From: Actinomycetes bacterium
GTDB taxonomy: Bacteria; Actinomycetota; Actinomycetes; Actinomycetales; Cellulomonadaceae
Assembly (NCBI GenBank): GCA_023388235.1
Contig: JAEWGQ010000356.1
Location: 1-5,636 of the forward strand
Reading direction: 5' to 3'
DNA length: 5,636 nucleotides
Shown here: positions 1 to 5,636 of the stretch, piece by piece
Numbering within the stretch: the first letter of the stretch is position 1
Layout: every line of letters starts with the position of its first letter
The notes under the pieces: generated by a model
Databases searched by the model: none
What the model saw: the letters and a program-made list of their open reading frames with translations, nothing else
Told to the model about the DNA's origin: nothing
Made by a program: the position numbers and the translations under genes

Positions 1-1777
<1,777 letters not shown>

Positions 1778-1781
<4 letters not shown>

Positions 1782-3130
1782 CCACGCAGTACCTGCTGAA
1801 GGACGTCGCGCCGCTGGGCGGCGAGCGCACGGACGTGCTGATCGCGGGCGGCCTGGTCGCGGCGATCGGCCCGGACGCCGGCGACGCGGCCGAGAACGCC
1901 CCCGACGACCTGCACGTGCTCGACGCGACCGGCATGGTGCTGCTGCCGGGCCTGGTCGACCTGCACACGCACCTGCGCGAGCCCGGCCGGGAGGACGCCG
2001 AGACGGTCGCGTCCGGCACCCGCGCCGCGGCGGCCGGCGGGTTCACCGCCGTGCACGCGATGGCGAACACCACCCCCACGCAGGACACCGCGGGCGTCGT
2101 GGAGCAGGTGTGGCGGCTGGGCCGCGAGGCCGGCTGGGTCGACGTGCACCCGGTGGGCGCGGTGAGCGTCGGGCTGGCGGGGGAGCACCTGGCCGAGCTC
2201 GGCGCGATGGCGGACTCCGCGGCGCGCGTGCGCGTGTTCAGCGACGACGGCACGTGCGTGCACGACCCCGTCCTGATGCGCCGCGCCCTGGAGTACACGA
2301 AGGCGTTCGACGGCGTCGTCGCGCAGCACGCGCAGGAGCCGCGGCTGACGGCGGGCGCCCAGATGCACGAGGGCGTGGTGTCCGCCGAGATCGGCCTGGC
2401 GGGCTGGCCGGCCGTCGCGGAGGAGGCGATCATCGCCCGCGACGTGCTGCTGGCCGAGCACGTCGGGTCCCGGCTGCACGTGTGCCACCTGTCGACCGCC
2501 GGGTCGGTCGAGATCGTCCGGTGGGCGAAGTCGCGCGGCATCGACGTCACCGCGGAGGTCACCCCGCACCACCTGGTCCTCACCGACGAGGAGGCGCGCG
2601 GCTACGACCCGGTGTTCAAGGTGAACCCGCCGCTGCGCACGCAGGCCGACGTGGACGCGGTCCGCGAGGGCCTGGCCGACGGCACGATCGACGTCGTCGC
2701 CACCGACCACGCCCCGCACACCCGCGAGGACAAGGACTGCGAGTGGGCGGCGGCCGCGTTCGGCATGACCGGTCTCGAGACCGCGCTGTCCGTCGTGCAG
2801 CAGACCATGGTCGACACCGGCCGGATGACGTGGGCCGACGTCGCGCGCGTGCTGTCCGAGGCGCCCGCCCGCATCGGTCGCGTCGCGGACCAGGGCCGGC
2901 CGGTCGCGGTGGGGGAGCCGGCGAACCTCGTGCTGGTGGACCCGGAGGCGCGCCGCGTCGTCGTCCCGGAGGAGCAGGCGACGGCCTCGGCGAACTCCCC
3001 GCTGCGCGGCCGCGAGCTGCCCGGCCGGGTGGTCGCGACGTTCCTGCGCGGCCGGGCCACGGTGCTCGACGGCGTGCCGCAGGACGACCCGGCCGCCCCG
3101 GGCCGCGCCGCGGGGCGGGTGACGCCCTGA
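1778..3130 (+). CDS. pyrC: Dihydroorotase (class I, zinc-dependent)
   Basis: This 450-residue amidohydrolase catalyses the reversible cyclisation of N-carbamoyl-L-aspartate to L-dihydroorotate. The metal-binding set of the Bacillus/Aquifex-type enzymes is complete. It comprises H63 and H65 in [10 protein letters not shown] (residues 61-70), the aspartate of SDDGT at 155-159, H184 in VAQHAQEP, H237 in HVCHLST, and the catalytic D310 in VVATDHAPH (306-314). R67, N97 (in MANTTP) and N283 (in NPPLR) match the substrate-binding positions. It is therefore predicted to be catalytically active, unlike the degenerate PyrC' partners of some aspartate carbamoyltransferases. The last 18 or so residues (433-450) are a low-complexity Ala/Pro/Gly/Arg tail. 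The start ATG at 1778 overlaps the pyrB stop (ATGA) and has GAGGGG at 1764-1769. An open frame continues upstream across pyrB, but it is antisignal in Arg/Pro/Gly composition and is not part of the protein. The stop shares one base with the next start. Confidence 0.97.
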
Positions 3131-3672
3131 TGCCGCCCTGGCTGTCGGTGACCCTGCTCGTCGTGCTCGGGGCCGCGCTGCTGCTCGGCATGGCGCGCGG
3201 CTGGCGGCGGCTCACCCGGGGCACCGGCGAGGTGCCCGCGCCGCCGCCCGTGCCGGCCGACGACGCGCTCGGCGCCGCCCGGACGCCCGCGTTCGACGCG
3301 ACCTACGTCTCGACGACCCGCGCCGGCGACTGGCTGGACCGGGTCGGCACGCACGGGCTCGGGGTGCGGTCCGCCGCCACCGTGCGCGTGCACGACGCCG
3401 GCGTCGTCCTGCGACGACGAGGCGCGCCGGACGTGTTCGTCCCGCGCGCGGCGCTGCGGGGGACCGGCACGTCCGGCGGCATGGCCGGCAAGGTCGTCGG
3501 CGGCGAGGGGCTGGTCGTGCTGACCTGGGTCCCGAACCCGGACGACGACCCGCGCGGCCTCGACACCGGCCTGCGCCTGCGGCACGCCCACGAGGCGGAC
3601 GAGCTGCGCGCGGCCACCCAGGACCTGATCGGATCGACACCCGCCGCGGGCGGGTCCAAGGAGAGCTCATGA
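3130..3672 (+). CDS. Conserved membrane-anchored protein of unknown function, pyr-operon (Rv1382-like, bacterial PH-like domain)
   Basis: This 180-residue protein has no assigned function. Residues 5-21 form one hydrophobic helix followed at once by basic residues (RGWRRLTR, 23-30), so the C-terminal part should face the cytosol. A Pro/Ala-rich linker (about 33-50) leads into a soluble domain at about 54-167. That domain includes a [14 protein letters not shown] segment (59-72), the HGLGVRS turn (75-81), short alternating beta-like stretches ([22 protein letters not shown]), GLVVLTWV (127-134) and LDTGLRLRH (144-152). The pattern recalls the actinobacterial family found between pyrC and carA in mycobacteria (Rv1382), annotated in recent databases, as I recall, as a PH-like domain; I could not check this. 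The start shares one base with the pyrC stop (TGATG) and its Shine-Dalgarno is weak. The stop overlaps carA by 4 nt. Three consecutive CGA codons encode R95-R97. A role in pyrimidine metabolism is inferred only from conserved position. Confidence 0.85.
   Translation: MPPWLSVTLLVVLGAALLLGMARGWRRLTRGTGEVPAPPPVPADDALGAARTPAFDATYVSTTRAGDWLDRVGTHGLGVRSAATVRVHDAGVVLRRRGAPDVFVPRAALRGTGTSGGMAGKVVGGEGLVVLTWVPNPDDDPRGLDTGLRLRHAHEADELRAATQDLIGSTPAAGGSKESS
3402..3419 (+). repeat. Perfect 7-bp inverted repeat over a CGA triplet run inside the membrane-protein gene
   Basis: CGTCGTC (3402-3408) and GACGACG (3413-3419) are perfect reverse complements around the four-base loop CTGC. The right arm lies almost wholly in three consecutive CGA Arg codons (3412-3420). 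There is no U-run, so it is not an intrinsic terminator. In such GC-rich DNA a 7-bp stem may be chance or a by-product of a short trinucleotide repeat. It is listed because these are the only interior CGA codons in the six reading frames of this operon segment. Confidence 0.5.
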
Positions 3673-4891
3673 CGGACGCACTGCTGGTCCTCGAGGACGG
3701 GCGGACGTTCGCCGGCGAGGCCTACGGGGCCACCGGCACGACCGGGGGCGAGATCGTCTTCAACACCGGGATGACCGGCTACCAGGAGACGCTGACGGAC
3801 CCCAGCTACCACCGGCAGGTCGTCGTGATGACCGCGCCGCACATCGGCAACACCGGCGTCAACGACGAGGACCCCGAGTCCGGCCGCATCTGGGTCGCGG
3901 GCTACGTCGTGCGCGACCCCGCCCGCCGCGCGTCGAGCTGGCGCGCGGACCGCACCCTGGACGAGGAGCTGGCGGCGCAGGGCGTCGTCGGCATCTCCGG
4001 GATCGACACCCGCGCCCTGACCCGGCACCTGCGCGAACGCGGCGTGATGCGGGCGGCGATCGTCTCCGGCGACGCGCTGCTGGACGACGCGGGGCGCACG
4101 CGCGCGGTCGAGGACCTGGTCGCCGACGTGCTCGCCCAGCCGCAGATGTCCGGGGCGGACCTGGCCGGCGAGGTGTCGACCGACGCCGCGTACGTCGTGC
4201 CCGCCCTCGGCCCCGACGGCGCGCCCCTGGCCGAGCCGGTCGCCCGCGTGGCGGCCGTCGACCTCGGGATCAAGGCGATGACCCCGCACCGGATGGCCGA
4301 GCGCGGCATCGAGGTGCACGTGCTGCCCGCCGCCTCGACCATCGACGACGTGCTCGCGACCCGCCCCGACGGCGTGTTCTTCTCGAACGGCCCGGGCGAC
4401 CCCGGCGCGGCCACCCACGAGGTCGACCTGCTGCGCGAGGTCCTGGACCGCCGGATCCCGTTCTTCGGCATCTGCTACGGCAACCAGATCCTCGGGCGGG
4501 CGCTCGGCTACGGCACGTACAAGCTCGGCTACGGGCACCGCGGCGTGAACCAGCCGGTGCTCGACCGCGCCACGGGCCGGGTCGAGATCACCGCGCACAA
4601 CCACGGCTTCGCGGTCGACGCGCCGCTGGACGAGGTCTCCGTCGCGCCCCACGACGGCGGGCGGTACGGCCGCGTGACCGTCTCGCACGTCGACCTCAAC
4701 GACGACGTCGTCGAGGGCCTGGCCGCCCTCGACCTGCCGGCGTTCTCGGTGCAGTACCACCCCGAGGCCGCCGCCGGGCCGCACGACGCCGCCTACCTGT
4801 TCGACCGGTTCCTGGACCTCATGCGCGAGCCCGGCCGGGGTGCCGCCGCAGCGGGCCAGGCCACCGACGCCACCGACCCGAAGGGCGCCTG

Positions 4892-4892
<1 letters not shown>
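3669..4892 (+). CDS. carA: Carbamoyl-phosphate synthase small subunit (glutamine amidotransferase)
   Basis: This 407-residue subunit hydrolyses glutamine and passes ammonia through a tunnel to CarB. The N-terminal domain (about 1-150) contains [10 protein letters not shown] (31-40) and DPSYHRQ (44-50), with S46 at the glutamine-site serine. The class I glutaminase domain (about 190-385) contains FFSNGPGDP (237-245), the nucleophile C269 in GICYGNQ (267-273), AHNHGF (309-314), and the catalytic H364 and E366 in YHPEA. The triad Cys-His-Glu is complete. At 272 an Asn replaces the His of the E. coli GICLGHQ motif; I recall the Asn form in other actinobacterial CarA proteins. The product would serve both pyrimidine and arginine synthesis. 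The ATG overlaps the preceding stop (ATGA), with a strong AAGGAG at 3658-3663, better than at most junctions here. About 20 Ala/Gly/Asp-rich residues extend the C-terminus beyond the E. coli protein (382 residues). The stop shares one base with carB. Confidence 0.97.

Positions 4893-5636
<744 letters not shown>

Noticed and set aside
2110..3129. Open frame continuous upstream of the membrane-protein gene.
   Set aside because: It is an out-of-phase shadow of pyrC. The hydrophobic helix and the TGATG junction identify the ATG at 3130 as the start.
3402..3419. Hairpin in the membrane-protein gene as an internal terminator separating pyrC from carA.
   Set aside because: It is short, has no U-run, lies in coding sequence, and the downstream genes are joined by overlaps.

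Overview
The window carries the front part of a de novo pyrimidine (UMP) biosynthesis operon from a very GC-rich actinobacterium. All genes lie on the + strand in the order pyrR, pyrB, pyrC, a small membrane-protein gene, carA, carB (cut by the window end). Almost every third codon position is G or C. The gene order matches the pyr locus I recall from Mycobacterium tuberculosis (Rv1379-Rv1384). The protein style suggests Micrococcales, perhaps a Cellulomonas relative; that genus guess rests on impression only.

Layout. Positions 1-89 hold extremely GC-rich sequence, possibly the tail of an upstream gene, that I cannot assign. A weak -10-like hexamer follows at 90-95. Positions 110-144 then hold the most informative non-coding element: an RNA hairpin with the PyrR recognition sequence UCCNGNGAGG. 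Its lower stem pairs with the Shine-Dalgarno sequence of pyrR. No U-run follows it, so it looks like a translational operator and not the transcription attenuator known from Bacillus. From 154 to the end the sequence is continuously coding. Each junction is a 4-nt or 1-nt start/stop overlap (GTGA, ATGA, TGATG, ATGA, TGATG), so blocking translation of pyrR could propagate down the operon by coupling.

How the genes work together. CarA and CarB form glutamine-dependent carbamoyl-phosphate synthetase. PyrB joins carbamoyl phosphate to aspartate, and PyrC closes the ring to dihydroorotate. PyrR senses uridine nucleotides and represses the operon through the leader RNA. The later steps (PyrD, PyrE, PyrF) are not in the window. 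The only gene of unknown function is the 180-residue protein between pyrC and carA, with one N-terminal membrane helix and a soluble domain predicted to face the cytosol.

I found no sign of an undescribed defence, mobile or biosynthetic system. The points worth a second look are the leader operator, the conserved membrane gene embedded in the operon, a run of three CGA codons inside it, and an Asn-for-His change in the CarA glutaminase motif.
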